From an uncultured Mycoplasmatota bacterium (GTDB lineage: Bacteria > Bacillota_I > Bacilli_A > RF39 > UBA660): a DNA stretch of 64,000 nt. A program made the position numbers and the translations under genes. The stretch spans positions 45,730-109,729 of the forward strand of contig URHW01000002.1 in NCBI GenBank assembly GCA_900547775.1, given 5' to 3'. How positions within the stretch are numbered: the first letter of the stretch is position 1; every line of letters begins with the position of its first letter. Of this stretch, positions 7,500 to 17,218 are shown piece by piece. The notes beneath the pieces were generated by a model that worked only from the letters and a program-made list of their open reading frames with translations, ran no database searches and was not told the origin of the DNA.

Positions 7500-8612
7500 T
7501 TAATCCACCATGAAGTCTTTAAGTTTCTTAGCTCTAGAAGGATGTCTAAGTTTTCTTAAAGCTTTTGCTTCTATTTGACGAATTCTTTCGCGAGTAACGT
7601 TAAATCTTTTTCCAACTTCTTCTAAGGTATAACTTGTTCCATCAATAAGACCGAAACGAAGTTCTAATACTTGTTGTTCACGAGGTTGTAAGGTTGATAA
7701 TACACTTTTAATTTCTTCTTTTAAGATTTCATTAGTCGTATATTCTTCTGGACTTAAACTTCTTTCATCAGGAACAAAATCACCTAAATGAGAGTCTTCT
7801 TCTTCACCAATTGGGGTTTCTAAGCTTACTGGATCTTGGCTTATTTTCATAACTTCGCGCACTTTATCTGGACTAATTCCCATTTTTTTAGCAAGTTCTT
7901 CGTCAGTTGGTTCACGGTTAAGTTCTAAAGTTAGTTGTCTTTGAATTCTAGCCATTTTATTAATAGTTTCAACCATATGAACAGGAACTCTAATTGTTCT
8001 TGCTTGATCGGCTAGGGCTCTTGTTATTGCTTGTCTAATCCACCAAGTAGCATAAGTACTAAATTTATACCCTTTGTCATAATCGAATTTTTCAACTGCT
8101 TTCATTAAACCGATGTTACCTTCTTGAATTAAATCTAAGAATAATAAGCCTCTACCTACATAACGCTTTGCGATTGATACAACTAGACGTAGGTTAGATT
8201 CTGCTAAAATGTTTTTTGCTTCTTCATCACCATTAGCAACACGAATAGATAGTTCTGCTTCTTCTTCTGGACTAAGCAAACTAATACGACCAATTTCTTT
8301 TAGGTACATTCTTACTGGGTCATTAATGTTAATGTCTTTAGTTAAGTCTTCATCTGTTAGTAATTCAACTTCTTCCTCCTTAACATTTTCTGGACCTGTG
8401 GCTTCTGCACCGCTATTTTCTTCTCCAGATACTACAGTAATGCCATTTTCGATAAAGAGATTATATAATTCGTCTAATGCATCGCTATCAATATCTAATC
8501 CTTTTAAGGCTTCAGCAAGTTGTTCAAAAGTAATAAATCCTTCTTTTTTCCCTAATACAAGTAATTCTTCCTTTCTTTCGTCAAATGTTTTGACTTCTTT
8601 AATTTTCTTCAT
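7500..8612 (-). CDS. rpoD: Primary sigma factor RpoD (SigA)
   Basis: About 370 aa housekeeping sigma-70. Seen: region 1.1 at the N-terminus, an acidic linker, NDPVRMYLKEIG (region 1.2), EAKNILAESNLRLVVSIAKR and LDLIQEGNIGLMKAVEKFDY (region 2), YATWWIRQAITRA (2.4, -10 recognition), region 3, and a region 4 HTH with VTRERIRQIEAKALRKLRHP (-35 recognition). The ATG at 8612 is preferred over the GTG at 8621: GAGGGAG lies 8 nt before it. It overlaps the end of dnaG by 14 nt, the classic macromolecular-synthesis operon, and is followed by trmK. Confidence 0.97.
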   Translation of the reverse strand: MKKIKEVKTFDERKEELLVLGKKEGFITFEQLAEALKGLDIDSDALDELYNLFIENGITVVSGEENSGAEATGPENVKEEEVELLTDEDLTKDININDPVRMYLKEIGRISLLSPEEEAELSIRVANGDEEAKNILAESNLRLVVSIAKRYVGRGLLFLDLIQEGNIGLMKAVEKFDYDKGYKFSTYATWWIRQAITRALADQARTIRVPVHMVETINKMARIQRQLTLELNREPTDEELAKKMGISPDKVREVMKISQDPVSLETPIGEEEDSHLGDFVPDERSLSPEEYTTNEILKEEIKSVLSTLQPREQQVLELRFGLIDGTSYTLEEVGKRFNVTRERIRQIEAKALRKLRHPSRAKKLKDFMVD

Positions 8613-10326
8613 AATCTTCACTCCCTCGTTTTATTTTGATTATTAAATCATTAATTCTTTCTTTCTCATTGATATCTGTTATTTTTTTTATTTCCTCTTT
8701 TAATTCTTTGATTTTTTCTTCATTATCCCACTTTTTAATATATTTGATAAGCATTTCGAAGTCATCCGGATCATAATCTTCAATACTTAGTATTTTTAAG
8801 ATTAAGTCACTATAAGGATAACTTTCAGTATATGATATAAAATCGGCTACATTAAATGCATTATGTAATTTATAGTACGCTAGAATGTCATTAGCAATAA
8901 GCCGATAAGTTTTATCTGGAATGTAGCCAAGCCTTTTTTCGTATAGTTTAATATATTTTGAATCACTCATCATAATGTTGATAAGGGCTTCGGCACTCTT
9001 CTCGTTACGGCTGAGTTTTCTTTTATTTATTTTGACCGGTGCTAATTTGACAGGTTCTTTTTTAATAAGTTTACTTTCTAATAATTTCTTATCTAAATTG
9101 TACTCACTTGCTAGTTTACTAATGGTTACACTCTTTAAAATATCGTCATCACTTTTATTAAGTTCTTCAATAACGGAGTTAATGTAATTTGCTAGTTCAT
9201 CAGCTTTGTTTAAATTGCTTTCACTTTTAAGCAAGTTCATTTTAAAGTCAAAGTATGTTATAGCACTATTAATCGCATCTTTATAAGTGTCCACTCCATA
9301 TTTTAAGATGTAACTATCAGGGTCCTTTTCACCGGATAATCTTACTACGAGAACTTCCAAATTGTTTTTGGTAAGTGCTTCACCATTTGCTAGGGTGCTT
9401 TTTTCACCTGCTTTGTCATTATCCATACATAGGATGATTTTGGCATTAAGTCTTTTAAGTAATTTGATGTGTTCATCAGTTAAAGCAGTTCCAAGTGATG
9501 CACAAACGTATTTTATTCCAGATGAGTAAACTCTAATTGCATCCATCTGGCCTTCGACTAATATAACTTTTTTCTCTTTAGATGCTTCTGTTTTGCATTT
9601 ATCATAGTTAAACAAGATATTGCCTTTTTTAAAGATGATGTTTTCTCTTGAGTTTATGTATTTGCTATCTGATTCGCCATTAAAAATTCTTGCTGAGAAA
9701 GCAACAGGTTCACCTTTATCATTATTTATTGGAAAAGTTATTCTTCCTCTAAATAAATCTAGTAAGCCAGTGCTTCCGAAACTTGCCAGTGAAGCATCGA
9801 TTATTTCTTTGTCACTATATCCCTTATTTTTTAATAGTTTACTTAGGTTGTTATTGTTAGAAGCAAGACCTATATTAAACTCCTCGATGGTTTTTTCATC
9901 TAGGTGTCGCTCATTAATTAGGTATTTTCTCGCGGCATCACCGCCTGAACCATTTAAATTATTAACGAAGTACTTACTTGCAAGACTTACCATGTCATAG
10001 TACTTTTGATTTGCTCTATTTTCATTTATATTTATATTAATATTATAGCCAATTTTATCAGCAATTATTTTAACTGCTTCAATAAAGGAAACGTTTTCAT
10101 AATTTTGAACGAAACTAAAGACATTTCCACTTGCTCCACATACAAAGCATGTATATATTTGTTTATCTGGTGATACACTCATACTAGGGTTGTGATCGTT
10201 ATGAAATGGACATATCCCAAAATAATTTTTACCTTTAGCCTCTAATTTAATATAAGAACCAATTATAGAGACAATATCAGCATTACTTCTAATATTATTT
10301 ATATCTTCTTCTGCAATCCTTGCCAC
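8599..10326 (-). CDS. dnaG: DNA primase DnaG
   Basis: About 575 aa. Synthesises RNA primers at the replication fork. Seen: N-terminal zinc ribbon (CPFHNDHNPSMSVSPDK then YTCFVCGASGN), the primase core with Toprim residues (VILVEGQMDAI and LCMDNDKAG) around residues 250-320, and a C-terminal helical helicase-interaction region. A GTG start at 10326 (encoding VARIAEEDI) follows AAGGTGA at 5 nt spacing; the longer frame to 10335 would start inside that ribosome binding site. It is first in the dnaG-rpoD-trmK-sugar transferase run. Confidence 0.95.
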   Translation of the reverse strand: MARIAEEDINNIRSNADIVSIIGSYIKLEAKGKNYFGICPFHNDHNPSMSVSPDKQIYTCFVCGASGNVFSFVQNYENVSFIEAVKIIADKIGYNINININENRANQKYYDMVSLASKYFVNNLNGSGGDAARKYLINERHLDEKTIEEFNIGLASNNNNLSKLLKNKGYSDKEIIDASLASFGSTGLLDLFRGRITFPINNDKGEPVAFSARIFNGESDSKYINSRENIIFKKGNILFNYDKCKTEASKEKKVILVEGQMDAIRVYSSGIKYVCASLGTALTDEHIKLLKRLNAKIILCMDNDKAGEKSTLANGEALTKNNLEVLVVRLSGEKDPDSYILKYGVDTYKDAINSAITYFDFKMNLLKSESNLNKADELANYINSVIEELNKSDDDILKSVTISKLASEYNLDKKLLESKLIKKEPVKLAPVKINKRKLSRNEKSAEALINIMMSDSKYIKLYEKRLGYIPDKTYRLIANDILAYYKLHNAFNVADFISYTESYPYSDLILKILSIEDYDPDDFEMLIKYIKKWDNEEKIKELKEEIKKITDINEKERINDLIIKIKRGSEDYEEN

Positions 10327-10429
10327 ATATATCACCTTAAATAAACCCTCTATATATTATTTATTACCCATAACATGCCTATTTCCTTTATTTTTTTGAC
10401 AAAAATTGCAAATTTTCGCATTTTTTCAT

Positions 10430-10451
10430 AAAAAAACTACCATTTAGGTAG
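10430..10451 (-). terminator. Rho-independent terminator after the rnfD-like gene
   Basis: Minus strand CTACC-TAAAT-GGTAG followed by TTTTTTTA, 10 nt downstream of the rnfD-like stop codon. It separates the Rnf-like pair from dnaG. Confidence 0.75.
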
Positions 10452-10460
10452 AATTTTACT

Positions 10461-11306
10461 TTATTTTAATAGTTTATCAATATATTTATGCATGATACTT
10501 ACTAAGAATATTGCACTAATTACTGCAAGTGATGGGAAGCTAAATGATAAAATAAACATTAAGATTCCTAAAATTAATGCATAACATATTCTTCCTCTTT
10601 TAGTATATGAACTAGTACTTCCCATTGTGCTTACAAACACTAAACTAAAGATAGTTCCATTAGAAAGTAATCTAACAAACAAGCTATTAATATCACCAAT
10701 AAAACTTAAATAAATAACCATTAAGATGCTGTAAGTAAGAAAACTATATAAAGGTATTTCTCTTTTATAAAAGGCTTTAGTAGATAAATAAAGATAACTT
10801 GCAAGAGATAGAAGTGTACATGATGCATTAAGTCCTGCACTACCCTTTCCAAGTAAGTAATCTAGTCCATCTAAATTGGTATTGCTATTTATAACTAAAT
10901 TTAAATAACTGGTTTCATAAAAATTGCTTATTAAAATAACAATTAAAGCTATGACACATACTATATTTACATTATTCTTATTAATCTTCTTATAAATAAA
11001 TAATGATATAAAACATATAAAACCAAAAACAATTATACTTGTGTTTGGAAATACTAGTGAAGCACTAAGAAGCCCATAAAATGGATAAAAACTTGTTAAT
11101 GGTTTTTTCTTTTCTAAGATAATACTTACAAGAGCTCCAGAGGCAAAACCGACTAAATCTAATATTAGTGGATGAAGTATAAATATGCCATCATAACCTT
11201 TAATTCCATTCTTATAAAATCCAAATATTAAAAGAGGAATAATACTTATATAAAGATAACTAATTATTTTTTTTATGTTTGTCTCTTCTCTTACAAAAGT
11301 ACTCAT
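10461..11306 (-). CDS. RnfD/NqrB-like membrane subunit (divergent, orphan)
   Basis: 281 aa with about nine hydrophobic segments. RnfD-like landmarks: HPLILDLVGFASGALVS near residues 44-60, GSAGLNAS followed by a helix and KREIPLYS (RnfD has a GS-x-GE-x-S...RIP arrangement), and STMGSTSSYTKRGRICYA matching the ATDP-x-TSP-x-T-x-x-G-R segment. The flavin-attachment S-G-A-T motif expected upstream of GSAG is not evident, so covalent FMN may be absent. It overlaps the rnfC-like gene by 4 nt (ATGA). The other Rnf subunits (A, B, E, G) are not in the window. In a full complex it would couple ferredoxin:NAD oxidoreduction to ion transport. Confidence 0.6.
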   Translation of the reverse strand: MSTFVREETNIKKIISYLYISIIPLLIFGFYKNGIKGYDGIFILHPLILDLVGFASGALVSIILEKKKPLTSFYPFYGLLSASLVFPNTSIIVFGFICFISLFIYKKINKNNVNIVCVIALIVILISNFYETSYLNLVINSNTNLDGLDYLLGKGSAGLNASCTLLSLASYLYLSTKAFYKREIPLYSFLTYSILMVIYLSFIGDINSLFVRLLSNGTIFSLVFVSTMGSTSSYTKRGRICYALILGILMFILSFSFPSLAVISAIFLVSIMHKYIDKLLK

Positions 11307-12409
11307 TTTACTACCTCTCTTTTACTAGGACACATGTATGTACATAAACCACATTTAATACATTTATCCATTTTATAATTAAGTAAAGGATCACACCCCA
11401 TCGGACAGACCATATTACATAAGCCACAGTTAATGCAATCTTCTTCTTTAATAATAGTTTTATCTATTAAAAAGATACTTCTTACTTTTGGTGTTACAAC
11501 ACCATCAAGGCTCTTTATTTCATATCCACTCATTAAGCCATTAATTATAACTTTTTTATCATCAAACATACCATAATATCTATTAATAATATCTTTAAAA
11601 GAAGAACTGTTTTTAACGTGAAAACTTTTTCCCTTAGCCCCAGGAACTTTAATATAGATATAAGTCTTATCACTGGGTCTTCTTTTCTTAAGAGCATGAT
11701 ATATTTCCATAATTTCACTTACGCTTAAAAAGCAAATACCCTTATCCATCTTATTATTACTTACAAGTTCTTTAACTAAAATATCTTTAAAACCTAATGG
11801 ATACTCTGAAGGCATGAGCCTTAAATCAATATTAGGATAAGTACCAATATAATTAACTAAAGAGCTTACTACGTCTGAATCACCACTATTTACAGTTAAA
11901 AAACACTTATGAAAATCAAAAATACTAACTAAAGCATCAATACACTCAAGTAAATTATCCGTATTCTCACAAATAATACTAGAACAAACATGTTCAAAAG
12001 GGTCTTTATCAAAACCACTAATTATGAGTGTTTCTCCATTGATAGATTCACTTATATCAGTATAACTTTTAATTAAGCTAGATGCTTCTAATTTATCATA
12101 AAGTCTTAAATTACGTTTACTATATGTAATATTTCTTTTTCTTTCTTCAAAATCGTTTTCAATAACAATACAAGGCCTATATTCACCATCACATATCATC
12201 CTAGTAGCACCTTTAATTTCTCCACTAACTGGACTATAAATAGTATTACTATCACTTTTTAAAATAGCATCATTAAAGCACACTTTATCTCCATCTTTTA
12301 TACATAGCCTATAACTCTTATCATATGGAACATATACTAAATCAGGATCTAAAAATTCACATAAAGTACTTTCATAATCATTATCTTTTATATTAACAAA
12401 CTTTCCCAA
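11303..12409 (-). CDS. RnfC-like iron-sulfur subunit
   Basis: 368 aa soluble protein. The N-terminal part contains the RnfC-type barrel-sandwich region (IYSPVSGEIKGATRMICDGE). The C-terminus holds two [4Fe-4S] motifs, CINCGLCNMVCPMGC and CIKCGLCTYMCPSKR (about residues 320-365). The central NADH/FMN-binding Rossmann part is diverged, and the glycine-rich GxGGAG motif of true RnfC is not visible. It is translationally coupled to the rnfD-like gene. The pair may be part of a split Rnf complex encoded elsewhere, or a simplified electron-transfer module. Confidence 0.65.
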   Translation of the reverse strand: MGKFVNIKDNDYESTLCEFLDPDLVYVPYDKSYRLCIKDGDKVCFNDAILKSDSNTIYSPVSGEIKGATRMICDGEYRPCIVIENDFEERKRNITYSKRNLRLYDKLEASSLIKSYTDISESINGETLIISGFDKDPFEHVCSSIICENTDNLLECIDALVSIFDFHKCFLTVNSGDSDVVSSLVNYIGTYPNIDLRLMPSEYPLGFKDILVKELVSNNKMDKGICFLSVSEIMEIYHALKKRRPSDKTYIYIKVPGAKGKSFHVKNSSSFKDIINRYYGMFDDKKVIINGLMSGYEIKSLDGVVTPKVRSIFLIDKTIIKEEDCINCGLCNMVCPMGCDPLLNYKMDKCIKCGLCTYMCPSKREVVK

Positions 12410-12485
12410 GCTTATTCACCTCTAATATAATATTATTTTACTAGAATTATAAAGAAAAGTCTATCTATAAAAATTAGGTTTAAAA

Positions 12486-12511
12486 TAAAAAAATTAGGCA
12501 CTTAACCTAAT
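12486..12511 (-). terminator. Rho-independent terminator of topA
   Basis: Minus strand ATTAGG-TTAAGTG-CCTAAT followed by TTTTTTTA. It overlaps the topA stop codon and ends the rbgA-to-topA gene run. Confidence 0.75.
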
Positions 12512-14528
12512 TTTCTGTGTATGAACAACTAGAACATTTAATCTTTTTATTCTTTTCTGTAAGCATTGCTCCACATTCTGGACAAGTTTCACCAGTTGGT
12601 TTGTCCCAGTAAGCCATTTTGCATTTTGGATAGTTATCACAGCCATAGAAGATTTTCCCTCTTTTAGAATGTTTTTCAACTATATTACCACCGCATGATG
12701 GACATTTACATACTACACTTGTTTCTTTTGGTTTAATGTATTTACATGTTGGATAGTTAGAGCATGCAGTAAATTCTCCATATTTACCAGTTCTTATTAC
12801 AAGTGGTGCTCCACATTCTGGGCATATTTCACCAGTTTCTTCGGCTTCCTTTTTTTCCATTTCACTGAAGGCTTTTTTTACTAAAGGTTCAAATTCATTA
12901 TAGAATGTTTTAAGTACTTTGATGTTATCTTCTTTAGCATTAGCTATTTCATCTAAATCATTTTCCATGTTTGCAGTATATTTAACATTTATAATATTTG
13001 AGAAGAACTCTTGTAATTTATCTGTAGTTTCAATACCAATATCTGTTGGATAGAATTTTTTATCTTGAACTTTAACATAGCTTCTTTCTTTGATTGTTTC
13101 CATTATTTTTGCATATGTTGATGGTCTACCGATTCCTAGAGCTTCTAGTTCTTTAATAAGAGTGCTTTCGGTAAATCTTGGTGCTGGTTTAGTAAAATGC
13201 TGTTCTTTTACAATATCTTCTGAGACGATTACTTTTGTTTTGTAATCACTAAAGTCTGGCAAGATAACTTCTTCACTATCCATATATTTATTATATGCTT
13301 TTAAAAATCCGTCAAAGGTTATTACTTGACCTGTTGCTTTAAATAGATAGCCATTGTTTTCTAAATTTATAACTGTTGCTAGAACTTTAGCATTTGCCAT
13401 TAAACTTGCTAAGGCTCTATAGTAGATAATTGAGTATACTTTAAGCTCATCTGGTGTTAGGTATTCTTTTATAGAGTCTGGTGTTCTGGTAATAGATGTA
13501 GGTCTAATTGCTTCGTGGGCATCTTGCACGTTTTCTTTGACTTTACTAACCTTTACGTGGCCTACATAGTCATCACCATAAGTTTTTCTAATGTATGAGT
13601 ATGTATCTTTAACAAACACATCTGATAATCTTGTACTATCTGTTCTCATGTAAGTGATTAAACCGACAGTTTCTGTTCCGATATCAACACTTTCGTATAG
13701 TTTTTGAGCTATTTTCATAGTTTTACTAGCACCAAAGTTATATTTATTAGCACATGCCTGCTGAAGCGTACTTGTTGTAAAAGGCATTACACCTTTCTTT
13801 TCTTTTTCTTTTTTATCGATGCTTTCAATATTAAAACTTTTTGATAGTTTAGCTAGAATTTCATCAGCTTCAACTTCACTTTTAACATCTATTTTTTTAC
13901 CATGATATTTTTCAAGGTCTGCTTTAAAATCTTTAAAATCTGCGGTAACAGTCCAATATTCTTCTGGAATAAATGCTTCAATTTCTCTTTCTCTATCTAC
14001 AATAAGTTTAAGTGCTACACTTTGAACACGGCCTGCACTTTTTCCTCCTGTTTTAGACTGCATAAGTTTAGATAATCTAAAACCAATAATTCGATCAAGC
14101 ATTCTTCTAGTTTCTTGAGATTTAACTAGGTTATAATCTATTTTTCTAGGTCTTTTAAAGGCGTTTACAACAGCATCTTTAGTTATTTCATTGAAGACTA
14201 CTCTTTCATATTTATCATCTTTAATTCCTAGAGCATCTTTAATATGCCAGCTTATTGCTTCTCCTTCTCTATCGGGGTCGGTTGCTAGATATACCATATC
14301 ACTTTTTTTAGCATCACTTTTAAGTTCCTTAATAACGTTTGCTTTGCCTTTAATAGTAGTATAGTTAGGTTCAAAGTTATTATCTACATCTATACCTAAA
14401 CCATATTTACCAGTAGTTGCTAGGTCTCTAATGTGTCCTTTGCTGGAAACTACTTTATAATTACTGCCTAAATATTTACCAATTGTTTTTGTTTTACTTG
14501 GGGACTCCACTATAACTAAATTACTCAT
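12507..14528 (-). CDS. topA: DNA topoisomerase I
   Basis: 673 aa type IA topoisomerase relaxing negative supercoils. Seen: Toprim domain MSNLVIVESPSKTKTIGKYL with SSKGHIRDL and ATDPDREGEAISWH, the active-site tyrosine in GLITYMRTDSTR, and three C-terminal zinc ribbons (CPECGAPL...CSNYPTC, CPSCGGN...CDNYPKC, CPECGAML...CSSC). AAGGAGG lies upstream of the ATG at 14528. It overlaps the upstream sulfatase gene by 8 nt. Confidence 0.97.
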   Translation of the reverse strand: MSNLVIVESPSKTKTIGKYLGSNYKVVSSKGHIRDLATTGKYGLGIDVDNNFEPNYTTIKGKANVIKELKSDAKKSDMVYLATDPDREGEAISWHIKDALGIKDDKYERVVFNEITKDAVVNAFKRPRKIDYNLVKSQETRRMLDRIIGFRLSKLMQSKTGGKSAGRVQSVALKLIVDREREIEAFIPEEYWTVTADFKDFKADLEKYHGKKIDVKSEVEADEILAKLSKSFNIESIDKKEKEKKGVMPFTTSTLQQACANKYNFGASKTMKIAQKLYESVDIGTETVGLITYMRTDSTRLSDVFVKDTYSYIRKTYGDDYVGHVKVSKVKENVQDAHEAIRPTSITRTPDSIKEYLTPDELKVYSIIYYRALASLMANAKVLATVINLENNGYLFKATGQVITFDGFLKAYNKYMDSEEVILPDFSDYKTKVIVSEDIVKEQHFTKPAPRFTESTLIKELEALGIGRPSTYAKIMETIKERSYVKVQDKKFYPTDIGIETTDKLQEFFSNIINVKYTANMENDLDEIANAKEDNIKVLKTFYNEFEPLVKKAFSEMEKKEAEETGEICPECGAPLVIRTGKYGEFTACSNYPTCKYIKPKETSVVCKCPSCGGNIVEKHSKRGKIFYGCDNYPKCKMAYWDKPTGETCPECGAMLTEKNKKIKCSSCSYTEN

Positions 14529-16584
14529 CTGTTTCCTCCTTACTTGTTATATTAACATATTTACTTCTTTCTTTAAATAAATAATTAAAATAATCATTTT
14601 TAATTGCTAGGGCACTCATTTTTTGTCTAGTGTTAATTTCACTGTTGATTGCTAGTAGTTCTTCAGATGTGTAGGTATTTTCGCTATCTTTTGGAATAAA
14701 ATTTCCTTTTGTAGCACTGAAGTATCCTTTATCATCTTGCCATGAGCCATCAGCAAAGACTGTTCTACCATGATTATTACTAAAGATATCTGTTCCTAAA
14801 TATAATCTTGGATCATAATCCATATTAAACATATTAAGTAGTGTTGGAAGTAAATCAATGATACTTGTATATTTAGTAATTGCTTTACCAGGAGTTGCAC
14901 TATTATATATTACCATTGGTGTTCTATCTACTTCATTATTAACCGTAACATCATAAGGAAGTACCTGATTAATTTGTTTAGTAGTAAGTCCGTATGGATA
15001 GTGATCTGCAAATATAGCAATAACGGTATTGTCTAATTTACCTGCTGCTTCTAGTTTTTCTAAAAGAAGTTTTAAGGCAGCATCTAATTCTTTTAATTTA
15101 GACATATATCTTTTCGTATTAATACTATAGTCATAATCACTAAATTCTTCTAGGTGTTTGTTTCCCATTTCACTTGATACTGTATAAGGTTGATGTGGAG
15201 TTACAGTTGTAAGATATGCCATAAAGTGTTCTTCATTTATAAAGTAAGGTGTTGCTTTTTCAACAAGTTCTGTATCACTAGGCCACTCTTCATAAACACT
15301 ACTCCATGGTATTTTAAGTTCTGTAACGTTTCTATAAGCCATACTACCCATGTTAGGATGGATCGTTCTTCTTGCATAGTAATACTCTGCGTAATCATGA
15401 TAACTACTTGTAGTATAACCTTTATTATTAAATATATTAAAGATTGCTTCTGGATAAACATTCTTTTTATAAGTATTTGCTGTGCATGTATTATTAATTG
15501 TAAATAAACTTGTCATACTGGTCATTTCGTTATTACCGGTACTACAGTTATTTCTAGGACTATAGTTATTTCTAAAGCTAAATCCTTCAGTATATAGTTT
15601 ATAAAGTGTTGGATATTCTTTTTCATTAATAAAGATTTCGTTAGTTGATTCCATTAGTATTACAATTAGATTCTTACCTTCAAAAATACCAGTATATTCA
15701 TTTTTAGGTGTAATATTTCTATTTATAAAGTAATTATTAAGCTTATTATATGTTTTATTAACTTCGTTTTCAATTAAAGCTTTCCAGGCTGTATCGTCAA
15801 TAGTTCTTGTATAGTCGGCATTTACATTTGAATTACCTATTTGATTACTAAATGCAGAATTACTTGATAAGTCTTCACTTACTTCAATGTGGAATATATT
15901 ACAAATAATATCACTAAAGCCATATGTAAAGATACCGAACTGACTAACTGATAAGTTAGAGTTATCACTTGAAAATAATAAAACTCTGTTAGGAACTGCC
16001 TGGCTTTTATTTTGCATAAATGAAAGTGTTAGTGAACTATAATATAGGCATGACATTATAACTAGAGCAAGTGCTGTATATAGAAGGGCTAAAGTCTTAG
16101 TTAAAGCACTTTCTCTTTTAAAGATAAAATAAATAGTTTTCTCTAACTTCTTTAATCTATAAGTTTTAAATAGATACCAAACTAGGACTAATAAAATAAT
16201 AAACGGAATAATTACTAAGTAACTTTTAAGTGGGGCTGCTCCAACAAAATCTTTAACATAGTCTGTTATCTTAGTACCTTGTTCTGCATTACCTACTCCC
16301 ATAAAGAACCCCATGTATGAATATAAATTAATTTCTATCCATGCATAAATCATTAAAAGAAAAGCAATAATGCTAGTTACAATGTTTTTACCGCGATAAC
16401 TAAAACTGCTTATGATAAGGCTTATAAGTGTACCAAATATTACTGATGAGATAAATATTCTAATCAGTGAGACACTAAAAAAATGACTACTAGTATTAAG
16501 TCTAACAATCATTTCCAAAGTAAATATATATAAACTCATAAGAGTTGCGTTTTTAAATATGCGTTTTCCTAATTTGTCTTTCAC
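14521..16584 (-). CDS. Lipoteichoic-acid-synthase-like phosphoglycerol transferase (LtaS family)
   Basis: About 687 aa. Five N-terminal membrane segments (residues 1-190), then an extracytoplasmic sulfatase-fold domain. Seen: NLIVILMESTNEIFI (metal-binding Glu), NNCSTGNNEMTSMTSLF with the probable nucleophile Thr, YHDYAEYYYARR and IFADHYPYG (metal-binding Asp-His). The family polymerises glycerol phosphate from phosphatidylglycerol onto a lipid anchor outside the membrane. A GTG start at 16584 after GGTGAT is proposed; the ATG-initiated frame to 16599 has no ribosome binding site. It overlaps rnhB by 32 nt. Product polymer not inferable. Confidence 0.85.
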   Translation of the reverse strand: MKDKLGKRIFKNATLMSLYIFTLEMIVRLNTSSHFFSVSLIRIFISSVIFGTLISLIISSFSYRGKNIVTSIIAFLLMIYAWIEINLYSYMGFFMGVGNAEQGTKITDYVKDFVGAAPLKSYLVIIPFIILLVLVWYLFKTYRLKKLEKTIYFIFKRESALTKTLALLYTALALVIMSCLYYSSLTLSFMQNKSQAVPNRVLLFSSDNSNLSVSQFGIFTYGFSDIICNIFHIEVSEDLSSNSAFSNQIGNSNVNADYTRTIDDTAWKALIENEVNKTYNKLNNYFINRNITPKNEYTGIFEGKNLIVILMESTNEIFINEKEYPTLYKLYTEGFSFRNNYSPRNNCSTGNNEMTSMTSLFTINNTCTANTYKKNVYPEAIFNIFNNKGYTTSSYHDYAEYYYARRTIHPNMGSMAYRNVTELKIPWSSVYEEWPSDTELVEKATPYFINEEHFMAYLTTVTPHQPYTVSSEMGNKHLEEFSDYDYSINTKRYMSKLKELDAALKLLLEKLEAAGKLDNTVIAIFADHYPYGLTTKQINQVLPYDVTVNNEVDRTPMVIYNSATPGKAITKYTSIIDLLPTLLNMFNMDYDPRLYLGTDIFSNNHGRTVFADGSWQDDKGYFSATKGNFIPKDSENTYTSEELLAINSEINTRQKMSALAIKNDYFNYLFKERSKYVNITSKEETDE

Positions 16585-17218
16585 TAAAATCACCATCATT
16601 TATTAAAACACTAATTGGTTTAAATGTAAACCTGTAATTATCAAGTAGGCCATACTGCTTTACATTGTTTATGTGTTCTTTTGTTGGATAGCCTTTATGT
16701 TTAGCAAATCCATATTCAGGATATTCTTTGTCTAGTTCATACATCATTCGATCTCTGGTAACTTTAGCAATTACGCTGGCTGCGGCAATACTTTCACTTA
16801 GGGCATCACCTTTAATAATACTGGTTGTAGGAATATCTAGTTCTAATGGCATAGCATCTATCAAAACATGTTCTGGCTTTACAGATAAATTATTAATAGC
16901 GTCTTTCATTGCAAGTTTAGTTGCCTCGTAAATATTAACTTCGTCTATAATTTTATTACTTTTGATTCCTACTCCAATTGCTATAGCATCTTTCATAAGA
17001 ATATCATAAAAAGTATTACGTTTTTTTTCCGATAATTTTTTAGAATCAGTTAGTCCTTCTAATTTATATCCTTTAGGTAATATAACTGCAGCTGCAACTA
17101 CTGGACCAACTAGTGGACCACGCCCTACTTCGTCTACACCTGCAATATAATTTATGCCACTACTATATAAATTATTTTCATAACTTAATAGGTCCACTGT
17201 CTCGATTACTTTTTTCAT
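16553..17218 (-). CDS. rnhB: Ribonuclease HII
   Basis: 221 aa. Removes RNA embedded in DNA, including single ribonucleotides. Seen: IAGVDEVGRGPLVGPVVAAA with the DEG catalytic core, LTDSKKLSEKKR, the further acidic residues VLIDAMPLELD and ASVIAKVTRDRMM, and the C-terminal KHKGYPTKEH. It lies between an unknown gene (41-nt overlap upstream) and the LtaS-like gene downstream. The rbgA-rnhB-topA order is common in Bacillota. A second enzyme, RNase HIII, is encoded at 62.5-63.4 kb. Confidence 0.95.
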   Translation of the reverse strand: MKKVIETVDLLSYENNLYSSGINYIAGVDEVGRGPLVGPVVAAAVILPKGYKLEGLTDSKKLSEKKRNTFYDILMKDAIAIGVGIKSNKIIDEVNIYEATKLAMKDAINNLSVKPEHVLIDAMPLELDIPTTSIIKGDALSESIAAASVIAKVTRDRMMYELDKEYPEYGFAKHKGYPTKEHINNVKQYGLLDNYRFTFKPISVLINDGDFSERQIRKTHI

